Shown here: positions 23,742 through 33,193 of the stretch, one piece after another
How positions within the stretch are numbered: the stretch's first letter is position 1
Layout of the letters: each line of letters starts with the position of its first letter
Assembly: GCA_016218865.1 (NCBI GenBank)
Contig: JACRCU010000455.1
Span: 1-33,612, forward strand
Direction of reading: 5' to 3'
Source: Deltaproteobacteria bacterium
Lineage (GTDB): Bacteria > Myxococcota_A > UBA9042
Length of the DNA stretch: 33,612 bases
The notes under the pieces: model-generated
Database searches by the model: none
What the model saw: only the letters and a program-made list of their open reading frames with translations
What the model was told of the DNA's origin: nothing
Made by a program: the position numbers and the translations under genes

Positions 23742-23753
23742 GGCCAACTGGCC
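23742..23753 (+). promoter_or_regulatory. Palindrome GGCCA-AC-TGGCC
   Basis: This has the same architecture as the palindrome upstream of the PiT transporter (15701-15712). It lies between divergent promoters of the HDAC-family and metzincin-like genes, so it could be a shared operator. Confidence 0.3.
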
Positions 23754-23999
23754 TAGACTGCCGCGGCAAGGCTGGGCGCACGCCGCGCGAGTGCTCGGGC
23801 AAAGACAATGCCGTGACAAAATGGCATGCGCGGGGCTTTGACATGAAAATGCTGGGCGCGATGATGATCAAGTCTCGGACTGGAACCCCGGCCAGCCGCG
23901 CAAACAGGGTCGCAGCCGCTTTGCGTCACGGCAGCGCCCACCGCTCGAATTCGGCACCTGACGTTCAGGGGTCGTCGCGGGTGGCTCAAGGTTCGGGGT

Positions 24000-26900
24000 G
24001 TGCCATGTTGGTCTCTCTCTCTACGATCAACTAGTTACGCGATTGTGATTGCTGCGGCGTTAGGGCTCCAAGTCCGCACGACACCTTCAGCACTAGCCGC
24101 GCAACCGGCAGCGACCGGCGTGGACGCACTCAAGGACGGAGCGGCGGCCGCTGCAGTGGCTGATCCGGCTCTTGCCACGGCGACGCCCGCCAGTTCTGGT
24201 CAACCCAATCAAGTCAAAGCCTTGGCCCAGTGCGTGGCGAACAGCAAGAAGGCCGGGTTGGCCGCCGCAAAGGACGCTGGCCTGTCCCCAGGCGACCCAG
24301 GTGCCCAGGCGGTAATCGACGCTGCAGCCGCCCAGAGCCTGGCTGCGTGCAAGGAACAGGCGCTGTCTGGCTCCAGCCCCAGCGGCGGCGGCGGCATGAT
24401 TCAGACGATGACGGTGGACCAGTGCGCGTGGGAGAACCCAGAGTGCACGACCGGCGACAAGATCGCCTGCACACGCCCGGATGTACCTGGGATCATGCGC
24501 GTGACCTTTGACGTCGTCGCGGGCCAGCCACTGCAGGTCTACACCGACACAATGTCGCCGAGCGCAACTGCCGACACCGTCCTTTACCTCATGCACTGCG
24601 ACGACAACTCCTGTACGTCTGGACAGTTGGTAGGTGTGGACGACGACGGCAACAGCGCCACGCCAGAGTTGTTCGACTCCAGGATCGAGATCGCCTGGCC
24701 CGGCGCGGGCAAGTACATGGCTGTCGCGATTGCATATAGCGAATGGCGTGGCGGGACGGGGCGCATTCATGCGGTTCAGGACGGCACGTTGCTGCCGGGG
24801 CCGTCGTGGTCCCTGCCGGTCGGTGGTTGGCGCATCACATGCAAGGAACTGCGAAGCGGCGACACACTCTACGTGTCGCGCGAAGCCTCGGGGCCGGCAC
24901 CTGGAGCCAACCCAGGCTACGACGACAGCGTGGTCCTTGCGCTCTCGACCAGCTCGGTCGCCCATTGCACCGGCAATTGCGGAGCGTTCCAGTTTGGCGA
25001 CGACACTGCGTATGGCGGCACGGCGACCACACTGGCGACGCGCTTGCCAATAAGCTGGACCCTTGGTAGCCCGCAAAGTGGCCGAGTCATCGTGGCGCCC
25101 TACCACGACGGGGCCCATTTGCGGCCGCAGTTCATGCATGTGCGTCGCTACTCCTCGTACGGCGGAGGCTGGAGTGGCGAGGACCAGCGCGACCTGGATG
25201 GCGACGGGCTGACCCACGAGCTTGAGCGCGAGTTGAAGACGTGCGATGTGCCGCCTGGTTGGAACTCGGGCGACGAGCCGGCGCTGGATACCGGGGTTGA
25301 TGTGGGCATTGTGGGGCAGAACTGCGCTACCTATCAGTCGGTTATCAATAATTGGGTAGCCACGCTGGCTACGCCAGAGATCTGCCCAGGATCCGTGCAT
25401 TGCTGGAATTCGACAGACTCCGACCACGACGGCCTAAAGGACAGCTACGAACTCTTCGCGGCGCCGATCCAGTGTGCGCACACTCCATCGGGACCGTATC
25501 GCGATGCCGGTGTTTGCCAGCAAATTTCCATCGATGCGGCGTGTGCGCCGGGGTCGTGGTGCATGGTCGAGCCGCTGCCGATCCGGGCTGGCGTGGACCC
25601 GGTGGCGCAGGCCGGACCGGATGTGCGGACGTTCGATATCTACCTGGACCAGGACTACTACCAGAAGAGTCAGGCGAACCTGGCGTTCAACGAGCCGCTG
25701 GGGCAGCATCGGCTGAATGCGGCGCAGTTGACGCTCCTTCGCTCCGTATTTGGCACGATGCCGAGCAGTTGCTGGGATGGGTCGACGCCAGCGACGGGGT
25801 GCTTGGCCGCCGGCGACTGGCGCCACAAAGTGGCCCTGCACCTACAGGCCGGGCTGGGTACGACAGTTGGGGACGATAGGTTCAGGGAAGAACTGCCGAC
25901 CGCGAACAGCGCTCATTTCGCACGCTCCCAGTGGTTTGCTCGGTTCGGCGTGGATTCGGCGGTGGGGCCGGCATTTCGCTTTGGCGGCTTGGGCAGGTAC
26001 ACGGTAGGGTGGCACAGTCCTTCGTCTGGCGGACTCGCGGATGGCCAAGGCAGCCGCTTATCCTCGTACGGTGACGATGCCGGTGATCTAGCGGGCGTGG
26101 GCATGATGGCCCACGAATTCGGCCACCAGTTGACGCTTTACCACCCGCATGGCCCAGGGTTGAATTGTGTGAACGGCCAATCCAATCCGCCAGATACAAC
26201 TTGCCGTTTTGATGCCCCGCCGTCCACGGCTGGACGGACTTGCCAGACGGTGATGAGCGCGCAGACGCCAGTTGCCTCGCTCATGTCGTACGAGTTTCTC
26301 AGTGGACCTGGGATGTTGCCGTTGGGGGCGGCGGCACCCGTGGCCACGCAAGTGTCACTGCAAGGGTGCGATCGCCTGAACCTGCGTTACTCCAAGGGGC
26401 TAGATCCGGAGATCTACGAGGGGAGCCTGCAAGAAGGGAACGTTGCAGGAGCGCCAACGCCGGATTGGCAACTTCGCAAGCTCTCTCAAGATTTGTTCTG
26501 CTTCAACGGCTACGACGATGGCCCGGGGCCTTTCTCGCAATACTCGTTCTACGCTACGCCCACTGGCAGTGCCCGAGTAGGCCCAGGTTGGGACGGCTCG
26601 CGCTACACGTTCAACTGGGACAGCGACACGGTCACCGGTCCTGAGGCCGGGTCCTATTCCTATGACGTTTCGGGCGGCAAGACCGACCCAGGCAGTCAAA
26701 GCTGCGCCACGGACCGGTTGCGCGACGTGAACGAGTGGGGGCGCATTGTCGCGTTGAGTCAGGGCTACCTGAACTGGCAGCCTGGGCATGGAATGTGCCT
26801 GTATGCCGACACGTTCAACGGACAAACTACGCCGGCTGGAGGCATATTCAGCGATTTCTGCGGGTGGGGTGAGGCGATCGAGACGCAGAATATGGTGGCG

Positions 26901-27836
26901 TCGCCGGTGAACTACCCTCGGGGGGCGTGTGTCGTGCTCCCGACCGGAACCGTCGGCTGTGCGGCATTGCAGGCTTGCTTGATCGATTCCTGCACGAGTC
27001 CGCACACATGTCGGACTGGTGCGACCTGCGTAGCCGAGTCCGGAGCATGCAGCTGCACTGGGAACGAGCATTGCTACTCTGGGGAGTGCGTTGCAGGTAT
27101 GTGCGTGAACTCATGGGGAGCTTGTGACTGCAGTCTTCCGTACTCCCCGTGTCCGCTCCAAGGCTCTTGTTCTGCCGACAAGGTGTGCCCAGCTACTGTG
27201 CTTTCCGATTCCGCCTACTCCGCATACCCGCAGTTCAGCAGCCAACCCTATCCATTTCTGGAATCCGCCGAATTCAACGGCACCAACGCCCGAATTCGGC
27301 TCCCCGGCGGCGCGAATTCCCGTCTGGAATCCATGTCCGGTTCCTACGAGAACGGCTTCGAGATTCAGTTTGACTTCCGCCACGACGGCTTCGACGGTGA
27401 GACGGAGCAAGTCGTATTCGCCTCGGGGGCGTTCCGGTTGACCAAAACCCGGACCGGGCTGACCGAGTCGCTTGACTTCCAGGTTGGCAACCAAACCGTG
27501 CTTTCCTACCCGCCGCGCAATGGCCGTCCGCTGCAGCGCGGCCGTTGGTACCGGATCGTCTGGTCGGCCAAACCCGGCCCGAATGGGACGGAGGGCAACC
27601 ACTTCGTGTGGGTGCGCCCTTGGGACGTGCAGGCCGGCGGGTACGAAGCCGGTGACTCTGCCCTGAATTGCGTGCGCCTGCCGTTTTCCGGGAGCTTGGC
27701 CGCTCCAGGCGACGTCTGGATTGGGTTCGACGGCGGCACAGACACGAGCCGGTACTTCAAGGGTCGGCTCGACAACGTGAGCATTCTGAACTACGTGTAT
27801 CGCGCACAGCCCGCGAATTGCACGCTTCAGCAGTAG
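24000..27836 (+). CDS. Secreted multidomain metzincin-like metalloprotease
   Basis: A 1278-residue exported protein starting at GTG 24000, with AAGG about eight bases upstream. The signal peptide has a hydrophobic core YAIVIAAALGLQV and likely cleavage at SALAA/Q (34/35). A long beta-rich N-terminal half follows. Two Asp-rich calcium-binding-type repeats are DLDGDGLTHELE (about 399-410) and DSDHDGLKDSYE (about 474-485). The zinc site is HEFGHQLTLYH (H705, E706, H709, H715) and a Met-turn-like SLMSY (M762) lies 47 residues after H715. Together these indicate a metzincin, although the usual Gly before the third His is Thr. A Cys-rich EGF-like stretch (about 980-1067) and a LamG/jelly-roll-like C-terminal domain (about 1085-1275, SAEFNGTNARIRLPG) complete it. 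GC is visibly lower than in neighbours. It is a plausible substrate of the type II secretion system, by inference. Confidence 0.8.
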   Translation: MPCWSLSLRSTSYAIVIAAALGLQVRTTPSALAAQPAATGVDALKDGAAAAAVADPALATATPASSGQPNQVKALAQCVANSKKAGLAAAKDAGLSPGDPGAQAVIDAAAAQSLAACKEQALSGSSPSGGGGMIQTMTVDQCAWENPECTTGDKIACTRPDVPGIMRVTFDVVAGQPLQVYTDTMSPSATADTVLYLMHCDDNSCTSGQLVGVDDDGNSATPELFDSRIEIAWPGAGKYMAVAIAYSEWRGGTGRIHAVQDGTLLPGPSWSLPVGGWRITCKELRSGDTLYVSREASGPAPGANPGYDDSVVLALSTSSVAHCTGNCGAFQFGDDTAYGGTATTLATRLPISWTLGSPQSGRVIVAPYHDGAHLRPQFMHVRRYSSYGGGWSGEDQRDLDGDGLTHELERELKTCDVPPGWNSGDEPALDTGVDVGIVGQNCATYQSVINNWVATLATPEICPGSVHCWNSTDSDHDGLKDSYELFAAPIQCAHTPSGPYRDAGVCQQISIDAACAPGSWCMVEPLPIRAGVDPVAQAGPDVRTFDIYLDQDYYQKSQANLAFNEPLGQHRLNAAQLTLLRSVFGTMPSSCWDGSTPATGCLAAGDWRHKVALHLQAGLGTTVGDDRFREELPTANSAHFARSQWFARFGVDSAVGPAFRFGGLGRYTVGWHSPSSGGLADGQGSRLSSYGDDAGDLAGVGMMAHEFGHQLTLYHPHGPGLNCVNGQSNPPDTTCRFDAPPSTAGRTCQTVMSAQTPVASLMSYEFLSGPGMLPLGAAAPVATQVSLQGCDRLNLRYSKGLDPEIYEGSLQEGNVAGAPTPDWQLRKLSQDLFCFNGYDDGPGPFSQYSFYATPTGSARVGPGWDGSRYTFNWDSDTVTGPEAGSYSYDVSGGKTDPGSQSCATDRLRDVNEWGRIVALSQGYLNWQPGHGMCLYADTFNGQTTPAGGIFSDFCGWGEAIETQNMVASPVNYPRGACVVLPTGTVGCAALQACLIDSCTSPHTCRTGATCVAESGACSCTGNEHCYSGECVAGMCVNSWGACDCSLPYSPCPLQGSCSADKVCPATVLSDSAYSAYPQFSSQPYPFLESAEFNGTNARIRLPGGANSRLESMSGSYENGFEIQFDFRHDGFDGETEQVVFASGAFRLTKTRTGLTESLDFQVGNQTVLSYPPRNGRPLQRGRWYRIVWSAKPGPNGTEGNHFVWVRPWDVQAGGYEAGDSALNCVRLPFSGSLAAPGDVWIGFDGGTDTSRYFKGRLDNVSILNYVYRAQPANCTLQQ
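24012..24021 (+). repeat. (TC)5 dinucleotide repeat at the start of the metzincin-like gene
   Basis: Five TC units lie five bases after an ATG (24005-24007). With five units, this ATG is out of frame with the long gene and stops at TAG 24032-24034. With six or three units it would read MLVSLSLRSTSYAIVIAAAL, a good signal peptide joined in frame to the protease. At five units only the upstream GTG 24000 reads through. Confidence 0.7.
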
Positions 27837-27846
27837 GGAGGTCGAC

Positions 27847-28764
27847 ATGGAGAAGATGATTCGAGCCCTTCTTGCGGGCGTGGCAGTGCTCGTGATCGGA
27901 TGCCAGGCCTGCAGCGATTCGGCCACGGGCACCATGGGCACCGTTGCGGACGCGCCGAAATCGAACGCGGACGCGGCGGCTGAGCCGGACCAGTTGGATG
28001 CCGAAGTGGATGCGACAGTGGACACTGAAACCGACGCGGTCGATTCGGCAGACGCCGCGACCAACGGCGGTGCGGCAGCCGACGTGGCCGATGCTGCTGG
28101 ATCCATGGAGGCGGTGTGCGGAGCGGCACTGCCCGTCCCAGGGCAGCCGTGCAGCAAGGTGGGTGAACTCCGGTGCACGAATCTCGGGGCAAGTACACAG
28201 CTGAACACCATTTGGCGGTGCATTCGGCCCAATTCGGTACGATGTGTTGACTCGAATCCGCCCGGTTCGCCGATGTGGAGTCTGGAGCCATGCCCCGCGC
28301 CAGGCAAAGACTGTCTTACATATTGGGGTTTTACGTGCGCGTCGGGCGCGTCGGGCGACAAGTGCGTCCTGCGCGCCTTGCCCCTGGATGCGATCAACCT
28401 TGTCCCTTCGAGTCCCTTTTTCCAAACCAGCCCAATCTGCGAAGGCCACGAAGGTATGGAGTTCTGCGCCGGATACCACACGCCAAACCGCTGCACAACC
28501 CTCGACAAGCTCCCCGCCCCCGTCGCCAACGAAATCAAACGCGTCATGGGTCCATGTGCCAGCTACCTGAGCGACGTCCCGTACTTCTACCCATCTGAGT
28601 TGTGCTCGCTCGACTACATCTACTGCAAGACGATAGACGGCTCGGGCGTAAAGCCCCCGCAGTCCGTACCCACCTCGCTCAACAAGTGCTACATCGACAC
28701 GAAGACTGGTCAACCGCACTGCGCCAAGACCTGTGCGGAGGCCGGTGCCATTGAAGTCTGGTAG
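27847..28764 (+). CDS. Cysteine-rich lipoprotein with Asp/Ala-rich linker
   Basis: A 305-residue surface or periplasmic lipoprotein. GGGAGG lies a few bases before ATG 27847, ten bases after the metzincin-like gene, so the two are probably co-transcribed. The signal has a lipobox VIGC (C19). An Asp/Ala/Thr-rich low-complexity linker (about 22-85) follows, typical of lipoproteins in myxobacteria and relatives. The remaining roughly 220 residues contain about 18 cysteines in an irregular pattern (CGAALPVPGQPCSKVGELRC, CVDSN, CPAPGKDC, CTTLDK, CAKTCAEAG), suggesting a disulfide-stabilised domain. No family was recognised. As the partner of a secreted protease it may be an inhibitor, anchor or co-secreted adhesion factor, but none of these is shown by sequence. 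Confidence 0.75.
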   Translation: MEKMIRALLAGVAVLVIGCQACSDSATGTMGTVADAPKSNADAAAEPDQLDAEVDATVDTETDAVDSADAATNGGAAADVADAAGSMEAVCGAALPVPGQPCSKVGELRCTNLGASTQLNTIWRCIRPNSVRCVDSNPPGSPMWSLEPCPAPGKDCLTYWGFTCASGASGDKCVLRALPLDAINLVPSSPFFQTSPICEGHEGMEFCAGYHTPNRCTTLDKLPAPVANEIKRVMGPCASYLSDVPYFYPSELCSLDYIYCKTIDGSGVKPPQSVPTSLNKCYIDTKTGQPHCAKTCAEAGAIEVW

Positions 28765-28874
28765 GCCGCGGGTGGCCAATTCTTCGCCACGGCCAAGTAG
28801 GCGCACACCTGCCCGGAGGCCGAGTACGCCAGACGCCCATTGACGGAACCCGCACGCCGTCCGAACCTGCGGCC

Positions 28875-31800
28875 ATGGACACCACCGACCCGACCCTGGC
28901 CGCGCTGCACCCCTTGGTTGCCCATTGGCTCCTCGCCCGGCGTGGACCGCCCACCGCCGTGCAAGTGCAGGCTTGGCTCAGTATTTCTGCGGGTCGCCAC
29001 GTGCTGGCGGTCGCGCCCACCGGCAGCGGCAAGACCCTGGCGGCCTGTCTGCTGGGGCTGCAGAACCTGCTGACGGGGGTGTGGCCGGCCGGCGAGCTGT
29101 CGCTGCTGTACGTGTCGCCGCTCAAGGCCCTGGGCGCCGACGTGCAGCGCAACCTGCTGGACCCCCTGGCGGATCTGCGGCCGCTGCTGGCGAGCCACGG
29201 CTTGGTTCCGCCCGACGTGCGGGTGGCCCTCCGCACCGGCGACACGCCGGCCAAGGAGCGGGCCGCGATGCTGCGGCATCCGCCCGAGATCCTGGTGACC
29301 ACGCCCGAGAGTCTGCACCTGCTGTTGATGAGCGACGGCGGCCGCAAGCTGCTGGCGACGACCCGCCAGGTGGTGCTGGACGAGATCCATGCGGTGGCGC
29401 GCTCGCCGCGCGGGGCGCTGCTCCTGTCCGCGTTGGAGGAGCTGGAAGAGCTGGTACCGGCACCGCTGCAGCGGGTGGCGCTGTCGGCCACGCTGCAGGA
29501 TCCGCGGCAGGCGGCGAGCGAGGTGCTGGGCCCGCAACGCCCGCCGCAGTCGCTGGATTTGCTGGCGCCCGCGACCGTGAAGGCCATCGAGCTGCAGAGC
29601 GTGGCGGTGCCGCTAGGCGACCTGCAGGACCCCGGCGCGCGCGAACCGGGCTGGTGGCCGGCGGCGACGCGGGTGGTGCACCGCGAGCTGCAGCAGGCCC
29701 GCTCGGCGCTGGTTTTTGGCAGCGGGCGGCGCTCGGTCGAGCGGCTGGCGCGCGAGCTCAACGCGCTGGAGAACGAGCCGATCGCCTGGGCCCACCACGG
29801 GTCGCTGGCCCAGGAGCTGCGCCGCAGCGTGGAGCAACGCCTGAAAGCCGGGGAGCTGCGCGCGGTTTGTGCCACCTCGTCGCTGGAACTGGGCATCGAC
29901 GTGGGCGCGGTGGACCGGGTGGTGCTGGTGGGCGCGCCGATGACGGTCAGCTCGACCCTGCAGCGCATCGGCCGCGCCGGCCACGCGGTGGGGGCGACCA
30001 GCGTCGGCCGGCTGGTGCCGCTGTACGGCCGCGACATCCTGTACGCCGCGGTGCTGCCGCTGCTGGTGGCCGAGGGGCGCCTGGAGCCGCTGCCGCCGCA
30101 GGTGCCGCCGCTGGACGTGCTGGCGCAGGTGGTGGTGGCGCGCTGCGTGGCCCGGCCGCGCTGGCCCGACGAATTGTTCGAGCAGCTGCGGCGTTCCGCG
30201 CCCTTTGCCGAGCTGGAGCGGCGCGACTTCGACGACGTGGTCGCCATGCTGCTGGGGCGCTTCGACGGTCTGCGCCTGCGCGAGCTGCAACCCCGCCTGC
30301 AGCGCGATGCGGCGGGGCGGCTGCAAGTGCGACCCGGTGCGACCCTGGCGGCGCGCAGGTCGGCAGGGGTCATCGCCGATCGCGGCTATTTCCGCATCGA
30401 GATTCAGGGCGAACGCACCCAGTTGGGCGAACTGGACGAGGAATTCGTGTGGGAGCGCCGCACCGGCGACGTGTTCGCCATCGGCGCCCAGGCCTGGCAG
30501 GTGGCGTCGATCGGCCGCGACGCCGTGGAGGTGGTGCCGTCGCCGCGCAAGCTGGCCATGGCGCCCTTCTGGCGGGCCGACGTCCGCGACCGCAGCGCGC
30601 CGATGGCTCACGCCGTGCTGGACCTGAGCGAGCTGTTGGAGCCGCAACTGGACGATCCGCAAGCGGTTGGCGAGCTGACCGCCCGCGGCGTGGACCCCGA
30701 GTTGGCCGAACAGGTGCTGGAGCTGCTGCGGACCCAGCGCGCGGCGACCGGCGGCCTGCCCACCCACCAGCGCACCATCGTGGAGCTGTGCCGGGTCGCC
30801 AACGAGCCGACCGGCTACGCCATCTGGCACACCGGCTGGGGCGGCGCGCTGACCCGGCCGCTCGCCATCGCCCTGACCGCGTATCTGCAGGCGCGCCATG
30901 CGGAAATGGGCGGGGCGTCAGGGCTGGCGCAGCGGCCGCCGCTGGTCAACGACGACGCGCTCTTGCTGCTGTGCGAGGACGGCGAGGCGGCCGTGCAGGC
31001 GATCCGGGCCTTCTTGACCGAGGACTGGCGGCACTGGCTGGAGCGCGGTCTGGGCGATTCGGCCTTGCTGGGCGCGCGGTTCCGCGAGTCGGCGGGTACC
31101 GCGCTGCTGCTGCCGCGGCCGCCGCCCGGCAAGCGCGTGCCGCTGTGGCAGACCCGCGAGCGCAGCAAGCAGCTGCTACAAGCCGTGGCGCGCACAGAGG
31201 ATTTCGTGCTGCTCCGCCATGCGCGGCGGTCGCTGACCCACGAACGCTTCGACCTGGACGGCCTGGGCGAGCGCATGGCCGGGCTGGCGGCGGGGACCAT
31301 CGCCCTGCACGTCGCCACCACCGGCAAGCCGTCGCCGCTGGCCACGGGTGTCCTGTGGCTCGCGACCGGGACCATGGTGTACCAGGACGACGAGCCGCTG
31401 CCGCTCGACTTCGACGGCGCGCTGAGCGAGGTGGCCCGCTCGACCCAGCGGCCGCCGCTCGATCCCGCCGTGCTGGCCCAGCTGCGCGGTCGCTGGATGC
31501 ACACACGGGCGCCTTTTGGCGCGGCCAATGCCGAGGAACTGGCCGATATCGCCGCGCAATTGTCGCCCATTTCGCGCGAGGAGCTGGGTGCGCTGCAGGC
31601 GGCGGCCCAGGGCGACCCAGCCGGGCAGGGCGGCGGTATGGAACGGCCTGCGGACGTGGTGGAATTCGGTGCAGACCGCTTCTGCCACGCCGACGACGCG
31701 ACCACGCTGGGCGAGCTGGCGCGGGTGCCGGCCACCGATCCGCGCCTGCGGGCCGGGCTGCTGCGCTGGCTGGCGCCGCGGGTGGTGGCGACCTGGGCCG

Positions 31801-33176
31801 AGCTGGCCCGCGCCTGGGGACGCAGCGAGCTGGACGCGCGGCAGGCACTGGAACCGGCTGTGCTGCAAGGTGAAGTTGTGCCGGGCGTGGTCATCGCCGG
31901 CCAGCCGGGCGAGTACCTGGCGGCCACGCCCAGCCTGGAGCAGGTGCTGCGGGCGATGCGCCGTTCGCGCGCCCAACGGCCAGCGAGCCGGCCGGCGCCC
32001 GACGTGGTGCTGCTGCGCGCCAGCTTGGGCGGGCTGCTGAAGCCTGGGCGCGGGCCCGGCGCGGTCGAGCAAGCCCTGGATAGTCTGCAAGGCCTGACGG
32101 TGCCAGCCCAATTGTGGGAGTCGGCGATCCTGCCGGCCCGCGTGCGCGACTACCGCCCCACCGACCTGGATGCGGCGCTGGCCGCCGGGGATTTCCGATA
32201 CATAGGCGGCGATGGCCCAGAGCGCCTGGGGTTTTCGCGGCCCGACCTGCTGCCGCTGTGGGGCGCCGCGCCGGCCGATCCCGACCTGGAGCGCTGGATG
32301 CCCGACGCCGACGCCGGCTACCGCTTCGACGTGCTGCGCGCCCGCAGCGGCCTGGGCGATGCCGCGCTGTCCGAGCGCCTGTGGCAAGGGCTGTGGAATG
32401 GCCAGTTGGCGGGCAGCGAACCGGCCTCGCTGCGGCGCGGACTGCAAATGAATTTCGCCTTGCCCGCGCAGCCGCGGCGACCGGGTGGCGGCGGCTGGCG
32501 GCTGCGCGCAGCCAGCGAGGCGGGGCCCTGGCCGGGGCCGTGGTGGCGGCGCCTCGCGGTGACGCCGACCGACGCCGTGGAGCGGGCCGAAATGCAAACC
32601 GAGCGCGTGCGGCAGGTGGCACTGCGCTGGGGGCTGCTGGGCAGCGGCCTGCTGGAGGGCGAGCCGAAGTGGCTGGCCTGGCGCGAGCTGCGCGGGGCGG
32701 CGCTGCGCCTGGACTGGGCCGGGGAACTGCGGGCCGGCGCTTGGTTTTCGGGCATGGGGGGCTGGCAGCTGCTCACCGAGGCGGCCGAGCGGCACCTGGC
32801 CGAGCTGGATCAGCACCGCGAGACGCTGTGGTGGTGCAACGCCGCCGACCCCGCCGCGCCCTGTGGCTTGCCGCCGGCCTGCGCGGGCCACTTGCCGCTG
32901 CCGCCGCGGTCGCCGGCCAATTGGCTGGTGCTGCAGGGCAGTGCCTTGTTGGCGGTGGCGCGCCGCGACGGCCACAGCTTGGAACTGCACCTGGAACCGG
33001 GCGATTCGCGCGCGTCCGCGGTCCTTGCCACGCTGCTAGCGAGCCTGGCGCGGCTGCCCAAGCGCACGGCGCGCATCGAGGATATTGGCGGCGAGCCAGC
33101 TTATCGCTCGCCGTGGCGGCCGCACATCGAAAACCTGGGGTGGGTCGCCGACTTTCGCGACCTGGTCCTGCCGTAA
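28875..33176 (+). CDS. lhr: Lhr-family ATP-dependent helicase
   Basis: A large superfamily 2 DNA helicase/translocase, 1433 residues (E. coli Lhr about 1538). The helicase core has a Q-like motif near residue 28, Walker A APTGSGKT (47-54), YVSPLKALGADVQRNL (motif Ia), VTTPESLHLLL, DEIHAVARSPRGALL (about 169-183, the Lhr form of the DEAD box) and ALSATL. The second RecA domain carries HHGSLAQELRRSVEQRLKAG, CATSSLELGIDVGAVD and the arginine-finger motif QRIGRAGHAVG (about 363). A winged-helix/Lhr-specific region and the long C-terminal extension typical of bacterial full-length Lhr fill the rest. Lhr enzymes are 3'-5' helicases linked to DNA repair. ATG 28875 gives a compact N-terminus, and no frameshift was seen. 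It stands 111 bases after the lipoprotein gene and is probably separately transcribed. Confidence 0.93.
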   Translation: MDTTDPTLAALHPLVAHWLLARRGPPTAVQVQAWLSISAGRHVLAVAPTGSGKTLAACLLGLQNLLTGVWPAGELSLLYVSPLKALGADVQRNLLDPLADLRPLLASHGLVPPDVRVALRTGDTPAKERAAMLRHPPEILVTTPESLHLLLMSDGGRKLLATTRQVVLDEIHAVARSPRGALLLSALEELEELVPAPLQRVALSATLQDPRQAASEVLGPQRPPQSLDLLAPATVKAIELQSVAVPLGDLQDPGAREPGWWPAATRVVHRELQQARSALVFGSGRRSVERLARELNALENEPIAWAHHGSLAQELRRSVEQRLKAGELRAVCATSSLELGIDVGAVDRVVLVGAPMTVSSTLQRIGRAGHAVGATSVGRLVPLYGRDILYAAVLPLLVAEGRLEPLPPQVPPLDVLAQVVVARCVARPRWPDELFEQLRRSAPFAELERRDFDDVVAMLLGRFDGLRLRELQPRLQRDAAGRLQVRPGATLAARRSAGVIADRGYFRIEIQGERTQLGELDEEFVWERRTGDVFAIGAQAWQVASIGRDAVEVVPSPRKLAMAPFWRADVRDRSAPMAHAVLDLSELLEPQLDDPQAVGELTARGVDPELAEQVLELLRTQRAATGGLPTHQRTIVELCRVANEPTGYAIWHTGWGGALTRPLAIALTAYLQARHAEMGGASGLAQRPPLVNDDALLLLCEDGEAAVQAIRAFLTEDWRHWLERGLGDSALLGARFRESAGTALLLPRPPPGKRVPLWQTRERSKQLLQAVARTEDFVLLRHARRSLTHERFDLDGLGERMAGLAAGTIALHVATTGKPSPLATGVLWLATGTMVYQDDEPLPLDFDGALSEVARSTQRPPLDPAVLAQLRGRWMHTRAPFGAANAEELADIAAQLSPISREELGALQAAAQGDPAGQGGGMERPADVVEFGADRFCHADDATTLGELARVPATDPRLRAGLLRWLAPRVVATWAELARAWGRSELDARQALEPAVLQGEVVPGVVIAGQPGEYLAATPSLEQVLRAMRRSRAQRPASRPAPDVVLLRASLGGLLKPGRGPGAVEQALDSLQGLTVPAQLWESAILPARVRDYRPTDLDAALAAGDFRYIGGDGPERLGFSRPDLLPLWGAAPADPDLERWMPDADAGYRFDVLRARSGLGDAALSERLWQGLWNGQLAGSEPASLRRGLQMNFALPAQPRRPGGGGWRLRAASEAGPWPGPWWRRLAVTPTDAVERAEMQTERVRQVALRWGLLGSGLLEGEPKWLAWRELRGAALRLDWAGELRAGAWFSGMGGWQLLTEAAERHLAELDQHRETLWWCNAADPAAPCGLPPACAGHLPLPPRSPANWLVLQGSALLAVARRDGHSLELHLEPGDSRASAVLATLLASLARLPKRTARIEDIGGEPAYRSPWRPHIENLGWVADFRDLVLP

Positions 33177-33193
33177 AGTCGACCGGCGCGCGC

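Larger units (their letters stand above)
23665..23999. other. 335-bp divergent intergenic region
   Basis: This is the gap between the HDAC-family gene (-) and the secreted metzincin-like gene (+). It holds a sigma-54-like element TGGCACATACCGGGCA (23707-23722, + strand), which keeps GG-N10-GC, and the palindrome GGCCA-AC-TGGCC (23742-23753). A short frame open at 23663-24034 shows no coding signature. No RNA gene was recognised. Confidence 0.5.

Noticed and set aside
23663-24034. 123-codon plus-strand frame in the divergent spacer
   Set aside because: It has no ribosome-binding site, no domain, atypical composition, and covers a likely promoter region.
28772-28790. Hairpin GTGGC/GCCAC after the lipoprotein gene as a terminator
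   Set aside because: The stem has only five pairs and no T-run, so it does not meet the pattern of an intrinsic terminator.
28679-30373. 564-codon minus-strand frame over the lipoprotein end and the lhr start
   Set aside because: It has Arg/Ser-rich shadow composition, and Lhr helicase motifs on the plus strand fully occupy the DNA.
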